NCBI RefSeq assembly: GCF_001723175.1
Contig: NC_064651.1
Coordinates: 1,922,001 to 1,986,000 of the forward strand
From: Penicillium oxalicum
Lineage: Eukaryota; Ascomycota; Eurotiomycetes; Eurotiales; Aspergillaceae
DNA length: 64,000 nucleotides
Direction: 5' to 3'
In this document: piece after piece, positions 1 through 11,867 of the stretch
Numbering within the stretch: the stretch's first letter is position 1
How the letters are laid out: each line of letters opens with the position of its first letter
Notes under the pieces: generated by a model
Databases searched by the model: none
Seen by the model: the letters and a program-made list of their open reading frames with translations, nothing else
Told to the model about the DNA's origin: nothing
Made by a program: the position numbers and the translations under genes

Positions 1-2885
1 ATGTCTTGGAAATCTTGTGACATACTGGGCATGTTCGGAACGCCGTTGTTGTAATCATCGGGAACACCCAAAGTCCCCGACACGGAGGCCTCGTTCGCAA
101 AAGATTTGTCTGCGAACGGAGATGTCTCGGCAGGGGCCTGACGCGCGAAGGAGGAGGATGAAAAGGGGGGATAGGGGGGCGCTGAATCTCGTTCTGCGGA
201 TTTTGGTTGTCGTGTGTCTTGCCCGTTTGTCTCCGCGGAGCCATTGGCATATGGTGATGTGGCTTTGCGCTTCTTACGCGCGTGGGAGTCCTTCTCGGCC
301 TTATCCAAGACAACCTTGGCGATTCTTTCAAACTCCGCACACAGCCCCAGCATGCGCTTGATGCTACCATTTGACTCCTCCGAGACAAGCGTGGACAGGA
401 AATTGACCACAACATTCATCATCTTCACGTCCGACCGAGCACGCGCATCGTTTGGATTTTGGAGTATGTTGGCGAATAGTGTCACAGAGGCCGATACCGG
501 GTAGTAGAGGATCAACCTGTCGGAAAGCGTCAGATCATTTGAAAGCCTACGGAAATCGGAAAAGAGTCACTCACCAAACACAGGCAAAGTCCCCCCGAGG
601 GATGTATTTGATCAGGTTGATCGACGCCCGGGCAGCAGTGACGCACAAGGCGGCGGACATGAAGACTCTCGGATTCAAGGGTCGAGCGTTCAAACCTTGG
701 ATGGCGTAATTTGACAGTCGACTTGTCCAGTAGCCGTGCTGTACAGACATACGGTGGATCGTTGTCAAGCAATTGTAATAGGCAAAGTGGAGGACGACGA
801 CGTGGATCAAAAGGGGCCCATGGGTCGCTTGAATCTCGTGTTCGGGTCGGTACTCGATCGGGATACTCTCCTTCCAGTCTTCCAGCTCCTTGTCTAGCTC
901 ACCAATGGTGTTGAGCAACTCCCCGTCCGATTGCTTTGAGGCTTTGGCCGAATACAGCCTTTTGTATACCCGGCTCTCGATTGCGGAGAATTCACATAGA
1001 GCCCTAAAGAGGTTAAACTTGCCTTTCCCATCGGCCAACGGGACGTGGCCCACGTTATCGGGAGGATCCTCGCTGGGAAGTTCGACATTCATATCGTCAT
1101 CGTCCTGCACCGGCGGTCTTCCCGATCGGAGACAGATGCTTTATGGCAGAGTCAGCCAGGGCGCTTCCCAGATGCTTGCCGAAGAGGGGGAGGGGGGATG
1201 ACATACTCTTTATCGAGACAATATGCAATCCAAAAGACTCGCTTGCGCTGTTCTACCTCGACCGGGTTCAGTCCGAAACTCGATCCGCGCTTGTGCAAGC
1301 CGATGCTGTGAGAGAGTCGAATCGCGGCGGCAACCAGGAAAAACGCCGGCTGTGCGTTAGGGGTACCTTGTAGAAACAGACTCTGCAGGCAGGTGTGTGT
1401 GTGTCAGAGGGCAATTACAATGCGGCTCACACAAGCACGACTCACCATTCCCAAGAGAGCTTGCACGCTGAGAAGATCCGTGTTTCGCATGGTCAATTCC
1501 GTCAAGACTCCCATGGCATTTTTCAAGTAGAGCCACGCCTTTTTATCCTCCTCGTGAGGCACAAGATTGCTCATCACACGGAGACGGTGGGAGATGGCCA
1601 AAACGACATTGATACTCGCCCACCAACCCGAGCCTTCGTACGGGTCGCGCGAGTACTGGCGATCCACCAAGTGCATAAAGGTTGCCTCATGAAAGAGCGG
1701 GAACATGCAATTGAAATTCTCAAAAAAGTCCTTGAACAACGAAAGCGCTTCTTCTTTTGGAGGCAATGGCTTGAACACCCGTCGGGCAAAGATGTCGCTG
1801 AAAATCTCCGGCTTCCAATACATCCACTTGTTGTCGTTCACATATGCCGAGGCGATCATCTCTTGAAATGAGGTATCGCCCGTTTTCTCATTAACCCATT
1901 GGATACCCTTGGGTGAAAAGATGGAAAACCCAGACGAGGAGCCTGCGTCGATCAGGTCAATTACTGTCATTTGCTCACCACCTTGATCTGCCACCCCTCA
2001 AGCTTCCCTTACCTATGTATCGGGTCTCGCCGCAGTTGTTTGTGACCAGCGAACACATCATGTCCGACAGTGCTTCCACCTCGGTCTCGGATCCTTTTTG
2101 TGAGTTGGGAGAGGTTGTCGCGGTGCGGGAACTGGAATGTGAATCCGCACGAGGGGTCGAACAGCGAGACGTGGGCTGTGGCTGCGGGGTTGCACTTGGG
2201 ACGCTCATTCTCGGCGCATTTTTGGCGGCGTTGAGGGCATTTGTCCGATCAGCCAGTCGTTTTTCGAGGGTTCCCAAGTCCGTCTTTCCATTATCGTCTT
2301 CGGAGAGGAGACCGGAGAGCCGAAGAAGCGATTCCATGCGACCCAGGCGGTTTTCGAGACCCTCGATGTATTTCGCACTGCGTCAGGGTCCACGGGTGAG
2401 CAGACAAGCGCTTTTGAGTGATACCGCGAGTTCACACTGTGTATCATCGGGGTCATCCAACATACCCTTTGGGTGGGTTTCGTTTCTTCTCCACTTGCGT
2501 GAAGATACACTCGGTCTTGTAATTGATACAGTGGGAGCATTTGGGCATCTTGCCATCGCACTTGATTTTTTTCTTCCGACACATGTCGCATGCCTAGAAT
2601 GGGGGACTCGGGTCAGCTACCGGGCTCGCCTCATCCACACACAGCGTGGCATACTCGTGCAATTCTCCGTCGCTTCGCATCATTGGCGTCATCTCCCGCC
2701 ATCAGATTCGAATCATCGGCGTACAACGACCCCGCGAGGCCACTGATATGAGGAACATCTTGTGAGTAGCCGCCGTATAGCTGCTGCTGCTGCTGCTGCT
2801 GCTGTTGTTGTTGCTGTTGTTGCTGGTGATTCATCATCATCTGATTCACATCAAATCCCAGCTCTCCGTCTTCTCGGCTGTCCAT
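1..2885 (-). CDS. Zn2Cys6 fungal transcription factor (3' end beyond window)
   Basis: Nuclear DNA-binding regulator of the Gal4-type binuclear cluster family. Seven exons join in frame: 2655..2885, 2466..2593, 2013..2377, 1446..1942, 1207..1382, 575..1138 and 1..516, with GT-AG introns of 58-88 nt; the stop lies left of the window. The N-terminus is acidic and has about 15 Gln (residues about 28-42). The cluster follows directly: six Cys at 79, 82, 89, 96, 99 and 106 in the spacing CX2CX6CX6CX2CX6C; intron 1 falls just before the first Cys. A heptad-like linker ([11 protein letters not shown]) follows, probably for dimerisation. Exons 4-6 encode the fungal middle homology region, including [12 protein letters not shown] and [10 protein letters not shown]. 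The C-terminus holds a basic stretch (ARKKRKA) and is Ser/Pro-rich. The start is the ATG opening [11 protein letters not shown]; an upstream in-frame ATG lies in low-complexity sequence. Target genes cannot be told from sequence. The family call is firm; the specific orthologue is not recognised. Confidence 0.93.
2778..2828 (-). repeat. CAG/CAA glutamine-codon repeat
   Basis: About 15 consecutive Gln codons in exon 1 of the Zn2Cys6 gene. The gene-start end is a CAA/CAG mixture and the other end is pure CAG, so only the pure half is prone to slippage. The tract lies just before the DNA-binding cluster. Confidence 0.9.
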
Positions 2886-5070
2886 GGCGGTGACTTTCTT
2901 AATTTTTTTTTTCCTTCGGTGGCGCGCTGGCACGCCGCGGGAGTGGAGCAGCACCGAGCGTAGGCGGCACTCAACGTAATCCGGACCTGCGGGGGATGTG
3001 CGTTTGATCCGATCCGGATTGGAGGGGGAGGGCCGAGATTGCAAAGAAATTTGGGGGATCAGGGTCCTAGCAAAATAAGAAGAGAGATGAGAACAAGCAA
3101 ATGACGTGTTTCACAGAGGGGTCAAATCCCAGAGAAAGAGAGAGAGGGAGCGGGAAAGGTGCAACGGCCGACTTGAAATGCGACCACCGTTGACCTCATG
3201 CAGCGGTCGGGTGGGTGGAGCACAGCATGTGGCAGTCGAGGTGAGCAGTGGGGAGGAAGCCGTGTAGAATGTCCACGAAGCAAAGTCGAGATGGAGATGG
3301 ATCCGCGATGGAGGATCCGCTGAGTCACCGCTGTGATGAACCTGAACGGGACTATGGGTTCGGGAGACGAGAGAGTCACGAGAGGCCCTGTACGGAGTTG
3401 AATCGAGTGAAGTAATGGACTGCAATTGTTCCCAAGGAGAGTCAAGAAGTCAAGAATCCAATGACTTGGCTCGACCAACAGTTGAAGGTTGTCACTCCCG
3501 GATCAGATATGAACAGCTCCGAGTCCCCTGAGCCAATACGAAATACGGACCTCCCGTTCGTCTCACCGTCTTCCACTATGTATTTCTGAATCGTGAAGTG
3601 TCAGGTGAGGCCCGGCATCGCCGACCACTACGTAGCACTGTCGTGCCTCACTGCCTTCGAGCGTTGGATAGGTACTTGTACTTGCTGATAGAAGGAAGGC
3701 TACACTATAATGTAGGTACCCGGTACATATGTTGTTGGACCTGATTGGAGAATACTCACCTGAGCGACCGTGGCAAGCACTGTTCGACAGTGTAGCACAT
3801 CCCTTCTACGATCATCGCACTCTAGACCCGGTGCTCAAAGGGTTCCAGTTTGCCAGACGGATCCGCCCATGCGAGAAGAACGCCCACGGGATGGGCTTAA
3901 GTCCGACGCCGAGAGATCCGCTCCCAAAAACCAAAAAAGGACACCTGGGGAAGATCCCGGCACGCTGGCCATCCGGCAGTGCAGCCACAGTGACAGGCCC
4001 TCGAGCCCTCGAGGAACGACTCGGGGAGACCCGAATCAACAAAAGGAGAACTGATTTTCAGGCTCTTGTCATCGGCATTTCCCGCCGAGATCGACCGTTT
4101 CTGGAGAACGCCTAGGCTCACCATCACAATCATTCGAGGAGGAAGAGTATCCTAATGCTGCATCTCGGTCGACTGACTTTCGTCCGTCCTTGACGGAGTA
4201 GTTTTCGTCCGTCCCGTGACCCAGGCGGATCCTTAGTCATCATGATCCCGGATCCATCCAAAAGCCGACCAGTGTCGAGGTCCCGAGGTCCTGCCCCAGA
4301 CGGTCCGTCAAGTCGAAATGACCTCATCCCTCTTCTCCCTCCGCCATTTTGAGACGAGCCCTCGATCGAGCTCAAAGGGGAAAGAGGGAGTCGGATAACT
4401 ACCGCAGACATGTGAATCTCCTCATTTTGACTGGACGGACGTCATTGAATCCTACGGTCTACGCCACGACCAGGAAAGATCATAGCAAGCGTGGTAGATC
4501 CGAGTGCACAGGATATGAGAGAGATTGATCAAGAATAGTATACACAGAGCGGTACATGCAGGGAATACAGGAATCAGTCACTAGTCCAGGTCAGGTATTG
4601 GCAAGGGTAGTGCAAGGGCCCCAATCCAGACCGGAGCTCAAGAGAAATCATGGTCTGTTTCCCCGAGGATGAGAGGACGAGAGAACGAGGAATGATGACA
4701 TTCGAGGAGTGGCGATCGGGTGAGAGCAACGTAAAGAACAAAAAAAAAGGGGGGGGGGAGAAAGTCACAGACGCAGAGCGCAAAAAATACATCCAGATCG
4801 GAGAACCTCGGGCACGATAGTCACCAGAGTCGTAACACAATCTGTTCAATGCCATTCAAAACAAGAAAAGAAATAAAAACAAGACAACGCCACGCTATGC
4901 ACCGAAATTATACTCGGTCTGGCCTCAGGGCAATGGTGCCTGGGGGACTCTGATAGCTTGTCGTGAGGATCGGTTCCCCGTCACACTGCTGATGGGGGCG
5001 CGAGATGGAAGAGGGTCGACCGAATAAACGATTCCTTGATCATTCACATCACCATGTCGGGTGGCAGCTT
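2886..5070. other. Intergenic: upstream of Zn2Cys6 gene, downstream of pam18
   Basis: About 2.2 kb with no supported gene. It should hold the promoter and leader of the Zn2Cys6 gene (read leftward) and the 3' untranslated region of pam18. On the gene's strand, 3122-3260 is C/T-rich and could be leader. Open frames here, such as 3122-3478 (-) and 3729-4115 (+), show no family resemblance and look like chance frames. Confidence 0.6.
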
Positions 5071-5627
5071 TTAGGTGTGCTTGTCCAGGAACTCCTTGGC
5101 CTCGTTGATTTTGGTGGCCAGGTACGGGCTGCCGCCACGATCGGGGTGGTTGAGGAGCATGAGCTGACGGTGCTTCTTGCGCACTTTGTCCTTGTTCAAC
5201 TTGCGCTCACTGGGCGACAGAAAAACGAGTTAGTTGAGGTGCGCCAAAGATTTTTTTCTTTTTTTTTTTCAAAAAAAGAAAAAGACTTCGAACTGCGGAG
5301 ATGGGTCGGAGAATGACACATACGGGAGCTCAAGGATGAGGGAGGCTTCGCGGCGAGTCATGCGCGGTTCAAATCCGCTGTCAAGGTGTTAGTATCATCA
5401 AGCTCTTTGACATGGTCAACAAGAGATACCACTCACCCCTTGTAGAAGGCCTTGCCAGCGGCGTTGACGCCGCCCTGAGACCGACGGTAGGCGACAAGAC
5501 CGGCGCGGCCCTGAAGAATCAACAGTCAGCGAAACAACCCCAGAGAGGTACGTTGGTTTACTCGGGAGTAACTCACCAGGAAGGCAGCCACACCCACTCC
5601 CAGACCAACAGTCAAAACAGATGCCAT
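5071..5627 (-). CDS. pam18: Pam18/Tim14, J-protein of the mitochondrial import motor
   Basis: Inner-membrane subunit of the TIM23 import motor (PAM). Its matrix-facing J domain stimulates the ATPase of mitochondrial Hsp70 so that presequence proteins are pulled in. Four exons, 5577..5627, 5437..5510, 5324..5377 and 5071..5209, give 105 aa. A single membrane segment lies near residues 3-20, followed by a short Arg-containing linker. The J domain ends the protein: HPDRGGSP with the catalytic HPD at 81-83, then [13 protein letters not shown], typical of the Tim14 group rather than general DnaJ proteins. Length is as expected for fungal Tim14 forms that lack the long yeast N-terminal extension. 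All three introns (51-66 nt class to about 114 nt) keep frame exactly. The gene is head to head with rlp24, with 241 bp between the start codons. Confidence 0.95.
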
Positions 5628-5868
5628 CTTCTTGTGCAATACGGGAGGGGGATGATCGGTTGGGGGACAGCAGTCGTACTTCGGAGAGCGTTCGGACTGG
5701 GAAGATCTGGAGGCGGTTCACGGGATAAAAAGTCAGCGCACGAGACCCAAACGGGTTTAGCGCCGACCTCCCTCCACGCCCGAAGTCTCTCCCCCAAAGA
5801 AAAAAAAAAGTTCTGCGAGATAACAATCAAGCGTTCCAGATTCATCTCACACCTCCTCCTCAGCAACC
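5628..5868. promoter_or_regulatory. Shared divergent promoter, pam18 / rlp24
   Basis: Only 241 bp separate the two divergent ATGs, so both promoters and both 5' leaders must lie here. An A10 tract and C/T-rich patches are visible. I see no clear TATA box for either gene. Confidence 0.7.
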
Positions 5869-6545
5869 ATGCGGTAAGTGTTTTGTTTTTGCTCCAGAAA
5901 TTCTCTATCCATCTCCTCCAAACCATCAGCATTCATTTCTAATTCTGTAATCTTCTCTTGTCGTGTTCTAGTGTGGAGACTTGTCACTTCTGTTCCCGCC
6001 CGGCCTTCCCTGGGAAAGGCATCACATTTGTCCGCAACGATGCCCGGCAATTTCGGTTCTGCCGGTCCAAATGTCACAAGAACTTCAAGATGAAGCGTCA
6101 GCCCCGTAAGCTGAAGTGGACCAAGAGTCACCGTGCCGCCCGTGGCAAGGAGATGATCGTCGACTCGTCGCTCGTGCTCTCCCAGTTCGCCAAGAAGCGC
6201 AACGTCCCCGTCAAGTACGACCGCAACTTGGTCGCCGCCACCATCCATGCCATGCAGCGTGTCGAAGAGATCCGTCAGCGCCGCGAGCGGGTCTTCACCA
6301 AGCGTCGTCTGGCCGGCAAGTTGGCTCGCGACCGCCAGCGCGAGGCCGACCGCAAGGTCGTCGCCGAGGGCGAGCACCTCATCCGCAAAGAACTGCGCGA
6401 GCGGGAGGAAGGCCGTCCCATGGTGGCCGAGCAGAGCAAGGTTGCCAACCGGGTACACGGAGCCGACCTCTTTGCGCAGAAGAAGAAGACCAAGGTCTTG
6501 GTGGATGGTGGTGTCGAGGAGGAGGAGACGATGGACATGGATTAG
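5869..6545 (+). CDS. rlp24: Rlp24, pre-60S ribosome assembly factor
   Basis: Rlp24 occupies the site of ribosomal protein L24 (eL24) on nucleolar and nuclear pre-60S particles. In the cytoplasm the AAA ATPase Drg1 removes it so that L24 can bind. Exon 1 is only 5 nt (ATGCG, 5869..5873) and exon 2 is 5972..6545; together 192 aa. The L24e-type zinc motif has Cys at 6, 9, 32 and 36 in CHFC...CRSKC form, followed by [10 protein letters not shown]. The rest is the long basic helix and acidic tail (EEEETMDMD) that distinguish Rlp24 from L24 itself. Codon use is strongly C-ending, as in highly expressed fungal genes. Without the tiny first exon, automatic gene calling would pick a later, wrong start. 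Confidence 0.95.
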
Positions 6546-7459
6546 AGAGCTTTGGGCGGACGAGAGCCCGAAACAAAAAAAGAAAATTCCCTGTCTATCC
6601 TTTCGGCCCCATCCCCGTCGAGATGATTACATTTCCTTTTTTTTCAGTTACCCATTTTTTTTGTGATTGGACCGCTACGACACGATTCCTGGAGTTGGGC
6701 TTTGCATTGATCATCCATTGTGGTTCACACGGTGTTTTCATTTCTGTCTATTTCATATATTTTTCTCCCTCACCATCACCACTTTTCTTGTTTTTGAATT
6801 TGTGTCTCGTTGGAAAAGCTGTTGATATCGCCTCGTGCCCACCAGCATGGGGAGCCCCCACAAGAGACCAGTGAAAGGTTACGAAGAAAAATCAAATTGT
6901 CTTCTTTATATCAAGGTGGCCCATTTTTCGGACTGATTTCACCGTCTCTTTAACAGCAGAGTGTCTGGGCTTGTGCATTTCCGGAGTCTGGATTTTTGGA
7001 GGTCAAAAGGTGGCCCCCAAAGCCCCAAATATCCCCGGACATGACCGAATCCTGCCCGCTGAGGATTGCAAAAGAGAGATTTATCTTCTTCCGTATATGA
7101 ATGAGGGTGGAATATTGTAACCGGGCAGGTCTACAGCGCTCAGCGCTATGCTTGTAGATCAGATAAGATTCCCCGGAGTTGAAAGCATGTAAAATCCCCC
7201 CAGCTGGGCACTTCAAGTCATGAAAACTGAGGACCATTCGTATGAGCGTGTGTCGACCCCAAGTGCGTCCTACCTCCAACAGTTCCTATCATACACTCTC
7301 TTCACAAGTAGTTCACCCCAACGCCCTCGCATTTCACAGTAAAAAGACCAAAAGAAAAAGAAAAGAACCAAATATGCCAACATCTCTATATCATTCCCAC
7401 CAATACGAACAACACTCCTTGAGGTTGAACCTGTCAATCAAGTTCTTCTCAAAAACCAA
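6546..7459. other. Intergenic between convergent rlp24 and cytochrome b561 gene
   Basis: Holds the 3' untranslated regions of two convergent genes. T-rich runs just after the rlp24 stop (about 6630-6665 and 6760-6800) fit 3' end processing. No further gene was recognised. Confidence 0.55.
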
Positions 7460-9172
7460 TCACCACCGCTGCGGCGTTCGCTCAGACAACTCCTCCTCCT
7501 CCTGCCGTCGGAACCCCTTCCGACCATCTCGAGGCTTCAATCTTGCCCACACCAAAAGTCCCACGAAAACCAGACTGACGACCGCGACCCCAACAGAGTA
7601 CCCGACTATCGCCCCTGTAGACGCATACGACCAATCCAACCCAATTCCACCATTGACAATCGCCAGGAGAATAACAATGAATCCGAAATAGCGATGCACA
7701 GCACCGAATCTAGTCGGGGCCTTGGTCTTTTTATACTGCAGATGGTGCCAGAAACCCATCCCCCACTGGAGCAAGATGGCGATCAGGATGATGATGCCGA
7801 TGATTTGATGGGTTGAGTTCCAGGACTGCGACTTTGTGAATTGGGTGCTAAGATAGAATCCGAGGATGAGGCCGAGGATGGCAATGCCGGTGGAAAGGGT
7901 CTGGTTGACCCAGTGCCATCGTACACTTTGGGGGAAGACTCGGAGGAGGATGGCTCCGAAGGGGAAGAGGAAGATGATTGCGATGCATGCGGCGAGGGCA
8001 TGGATGATGCTGGGCCAGTTGCTGTCGGATGTGAATTCTTCGGACTCGGTGCCCTGAGATTGGGCGTAGGAGGAGGTAGACGGAAGGCCGTCGGATCCGC
8101 CAGTGGCGTGGACCATGTCCATCTTGAAGACACCTAGCAGAATGAGTGTCAATTTATTCTTTGATTTTGGGGGGGGGGGGGGGGGGGAAGGTTCGATTCT
8201 CAAGATCACGGTCATTCAAAGGGAGGAACTCAAAGGATGGCCAGGAAACATACCGTATTTCGAATGTCGTTCGATGCTGGCGGTCTTTGAATCACTGCGT
8301 AGTAAACGGACACTGCTGCCCGTGGGACCCAGGGCAAAGTTCCATGGCTGAGAAGAGGACTGTAGATCTAGAGATCCCGTCTTCCACGTGGTACAATTGT
8401 TGCATCGGGCGTTGACGGTCATTATGTTGTTGGCCAGGCCAGTCCCCTCGAGCAGAGTCACGTCGATCGAAGACGAATACTCCGGCTCCTGTTCCCCGGA
8501 AGCCAGCCGAGGACTCACGGTTACATCTGGAAAGAAACCCCAAAGTCAGAGAAAGAGTCTGTCATGTAGAAATAGGTAAAACAAGGAGGGAAGGTAGGAG
8601 GGGCGGTGGAGGAGGTTGCAGTCGACAACCACATACTCTTGCCATCTGCACTCGAGTAAACCAAAATCATCATGGAATCTGCCATCTCATCTCCTGTTCC
8701 GACCGCAATCCAGCTATAGCTCGCTGGGCCCGAGAGATGAAAGTGCAGATCATTGGATCCATCAGGAATGTTCAAGGCAAAGGTGTAATTTGCTTTCGAA
8801 CCGAGAGGGTAGTTGTAGACGCTGGCGGACTTGGTAGCAGAGACGACCCGAACAGTCTGCGTGGCCAGTAACGAGAGCCCTAAAATTTGCAGAAGCAGGT
8901 CAATCTTCGCTCCCTCTCCGTCTTTCTCTAACAATCTGGACACCAAAGGAGGGTGGGGGAGGTCCAGATCACTCCGAGATGACATTCTCGGCTTAAGAAT
9001 CACGCCCTGAACATTGGCCTCGTCGATGTGCCAAGGCAGCCAAGCAATAAAGCCAAGCGTGACCGTTCCCATCAACTCCAGATCGACAAATATCGACATT
9101 GAACCCTTTCAAGGGAACCAACTCACCTGTCAGCAAGCCACGGGTGACTTTGTCTCTCGAGCCAAACCACAT
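7460..9172 (-). CDS. DOMON-cytochrome b561 membrane protein
   Basis: Probable transmembrane electron-transfer protein: an extracellular DOMON haem domain, like the cytochrome part of cellobiose dehydrogenase, fused to a cytochrome b561 core. Exons 9127..9172, 8637..8879, 8254..8526 and 7460..8133 give 411 aa with frame kept at all three junctions. A signal peptide is built across intron 1 (MWFGSRDKVTRGLLTG, then LSLLATQ). The DOMON domain spans about 30-190, with Met in GDEMADSMM and His in MDMVHATG as possible haem ligands. The C-terminal half has five hydrophobic helices. Candidate b-haem histidines sit in IIHALA, RWHWVN, STHQIIG and AVHRYFG. The cytosolic tail is charged (KPRDGRKGFRRQEEEE). 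Physiological partner and substrate are unknown. Intron 1 (247 nt) has open frame but is excluded because splicing restores the signal peptide. Confidence 0.9.
8169..8187 (+). repeat. Poly-G run (19 G), C19 on the transcribed sense
   Basis: An uninterrupted run of 19 G on the + strand, inside the last intron (8134..8253) of the cytochrome b561 gene. In the pre-mRNA it is C19, located 36 nt before the 3' splice site. Confidence 0.95.
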
Positions 9173-11249
9173 TCTGAATGAGATGCTGTCGTGCGGACGA
9201 CAAGAGGGGATTCACCTTTGAAGAGCGAAAATGACCAGAAAAGACTCGCACCAAGATGAAAGCAAGATCAAAAGAGAAACAAGGAGGAGACGGGCAAGTG
9301 GGGAACCAGCAGACCACGTGGAAAGTTGAGTTGTTGTATTGCACAAAAAGAATTGACTACTCGGGACTGGAACTGGGCTATCTGCTTTGTCATTACATTG
9401 TCCGAGGAGGGCACTCTTATACGAGGCAGATTCTCCGTGTAATCGAGTCCCCCGTAATCTCATCATTCAGGTTTCCTCCGTCGTCGATGGCGAGGATCTC
9501 CCGGCCAATCCACCGGATTGGTGTATCTGTATCAATGTGCCACTGGTCCCCTTGAATAGAGAGAACGCCTGAGAGGCGCCACTAGAGATTTCCTTTTGTT
9601 TCTTGATTTCTCTGTCTCTCTTTATTTTTTCTATTTTTCTTTTGAAGCAAACCCGATGCTGTCGTCATGTTGTGGCTGAGGTCCAAAAGCCGCCATCAAA
9701 CTATGTAGTGGTGACCCTGTAGTTTTCCCACTGCCCCAGTCAAAGCAAATGACATTCATCCCTCCGCTGATTGGCCTGTCAGGCACCAGGACCCCATCTC
9801 CCGCCCAGTCTCTTTCCTCTTTGAGACAGTTGGACTGCCGGTTTGGGAATGGCCAAACGGAATCTGGGCCCCTGTCAAAGCTTATCTGCGCGCGATGGAG
9901 TTTCCCTGCCAATCGAGATGCAAATCCATCCCATTGCGATACTTGACTTGGGTGGTTGTACATCATACGACCATTCCAGATGCCAGATGCGTGAAGGAAC
10001 AAGATTTTTTCCAAGACGGTAGAGGTCAAAGATCCGAGATCAGAGAGATCATAAAATCAATAACAGATGAGAAGGGAAAATATATTCGCCATCGTCCTTT
10101 CGATCTTAAACGAGTGCGGTTCCAACCTTGGGGAGGCACATGTGTCGGACCGGCAGATCAAATATACTCCTCCTATTCTCCCATCGTGACTCACTAGACT
10201 CATCTTCGACCACCGTGTACCTCCTACCTGGAGGCAGGCACCTACTGCTTGTATACTGTAGAGTTCTATACCATGTAGTGTATACGAGGGGAAAAGGGCA
10301 TATCCCAATCCATGGCGATCTCCCCTCAGACGGTTTCTCTTCATTTCGATCTATGGCGTTTACGCATCTACCTAGGCCCGTGCCCTTTCTCTGTCTCTCT
10401 CTCTCTTTTCTCTTCTCTCGATAAGGTCTGTCAATGACCGTGTCTTCATCAAGGCGTACAGTTCAGCCACCCGTCATGACGGAAAGCGTCATCGCGGTGG
10501 CCGAACTGTATCTCACCGCCCAGAATGCGAAAACGAAGCTCAAAAGCATAATAATATTAAAAAAGAGATGTCTTGCCTATTTCTGACCAAATAGACCGGA
10601 GTGCAGGTGGCGTTCCTGGAGAGTGGGGGGGGGGGGGGGGGGCCAACCTATTTCATGGTAACGACTGGGTCCCTCGCCAGCGCTACGCAGTACATTCCAA
10701 GTCCCCGATACGTTAGGGTCTCGTTCCAGATCCGATCTTTCTTATAGTCTCGGGTTCCAGAGACTCTCCGATAGAACCGTTTACAATCAGTTGGAAGATA
10801 GAGAGAAAATCGGAAAATAAAAAATAACAAATCTTTGGATCACGCATAGCTGCGCTAGAGATCGGTTGGATCGGACGATTGGCGGCGTGATCGTACCGAA
10901 CCACCTGGACTGCACCGGCCGAACAGAAGAGTCGGGATCCAGTCCCATCCTCCATCCCGGTCTTTGCTTTAAAACGAGTCTATGATCCTGGGACATCATC
11001 ATGGGGGTTTACATCTTGTACCGGTGTCAGAGTCTGGGTGTACCACTTTTCCCCAGCATTGATCACAATTATATTTCACGCAAAAAAAAAAAACAAAAAA
11101 TAAAAACTAAACAGAACTCTGGTATTCATCAAGAACCTCAACGGCGGGATCAAGGTTCCCCGCGAATCGAGGAGTACTATATTCCACCAATTCTGACCCA
11201 CGAGGTATACTCAATACCAATTCCTCATTCAAGGACCATCATCGTCATC
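9173..11249. other. Intergenic, divergent upstream region
   Basis: About 2.1 kb between the cytochrome b561 gene (-) and the 205-aa ORF (+). It should hold both promoters. Apart from the poly-G run at 10625-10642, no structure stands out. The 9631-10029 (-) frame has no ATG start and no recognisable similarity. Confidence 0.55.
10625..10642 (+). repeat. Poly-G run (18 G)
   Basis: Eighteen consecutive G in an intergenic region; a second G tract of the same size class as the one at 8169. Confidence 0.95.
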
Positions 11250-11867
11250 ATGGTTCACGAAACCGCAACCCAGCACATCTGCCTATCCATCTTGAATGGA
11301 CTCGATCACGGCGATATCACCATCCGCAATATAGTCACTTTCAGGTTCGTGTCCGAATTCGACTCCAACCGATACCTTCAACAAGCTTTGAAAGATCCCC
11401 TCCTCCCCTCCCCAGGAAAAGCTTCTTCTGTTTTTCTAATCCCATACTTCTCATTCCACCCATCCAGCGGCCAGCCATATACCAAAAGCCCCACTCTACG
11501 CTTACTATCCACGGACGAAATCGCCAAGATATCTATCAGCCCCGGCCAAAGCCATGTCATCTCCTTTTGCGGAGCAGGAGCCCTGGGCGTGGGGGTGGAA
11601 GGTATGATGGACTTGTATCTTGACCGGTACGATCGCCATTTCAACGACGACAAGAAGCAGGAGAAGGAGGGAGAGAGCCAGAGAGACAATCACACCCGCA
11701 TCACGACGCTTTACTGGAACGGGCCATGGGAGCGGGTAGGTAATCAATTTCATTCCGCGAGTACGCTGGGGGATCGATTTTCAGTGACGACTTCGTTGCC
11801 GCCAGAGGAAGGCGTTCTTGGAAATGTCTCGGTCGAGGTGAGACGGTCAGGAGCGAGGTCATCCTAG
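11250..11867 (+). CDS. Hypothetical protein, 205 aa, unrecognised
   Basis: Single open frame with an ATG in acceptable context (ATCATGG) and a mixed, protein-like composition without low-complexity runs over most of its length. I do not recognise a family. Visible features are a hydrophobic Gly-rich stretch (SFCGAGALGVGVEGMM), a charged Asp/Lys/Glu segment near 140-155, and a C-terminal part with Trp and beta-like alternation (TTLYWNGPWERVG). No signal peptide or membrane helix is evident. The frame stays open for 83 codons upstream of this ATG, but that part is A-rich and looks like leader. It could be a real small fungal gene or a chance frame; an unseen intron is also possible. Confidence 0.5.
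   Translation: MVHETATQHICLSILNGLDHGDITIRNIVTFRFVSEFDSNRYLQQALKDPLLPSPGKASSVFLIPYFSFHPSSGQPYTKSPTLRLLSTDEIAKISISPGQSHVISFCGAGALGVGVEGMMDLYLDRYDRHFNDDKKQEKEGESQRDNHTRITTLYWNGPWERVGNQFHSASTLGDRFSVTTSLPPEEGVLGNVSVEVRRSGARSS

Noticed and set aside
1395..2746. Long plus-strand frames over the Zn2Cys6 gene (up to 277 codons)
   Set aside because: They are antisense to well-supported exons with conserved domains; their openness follows from the codon use of the real gene.
5847..6458. 203-codon minus-strand frame over rlp24
   Set aside because: Antisense shadow of the C-ending codons of rlp24; composition (Leu/Ala/Asp-rich) reflects that, and no motif is present.
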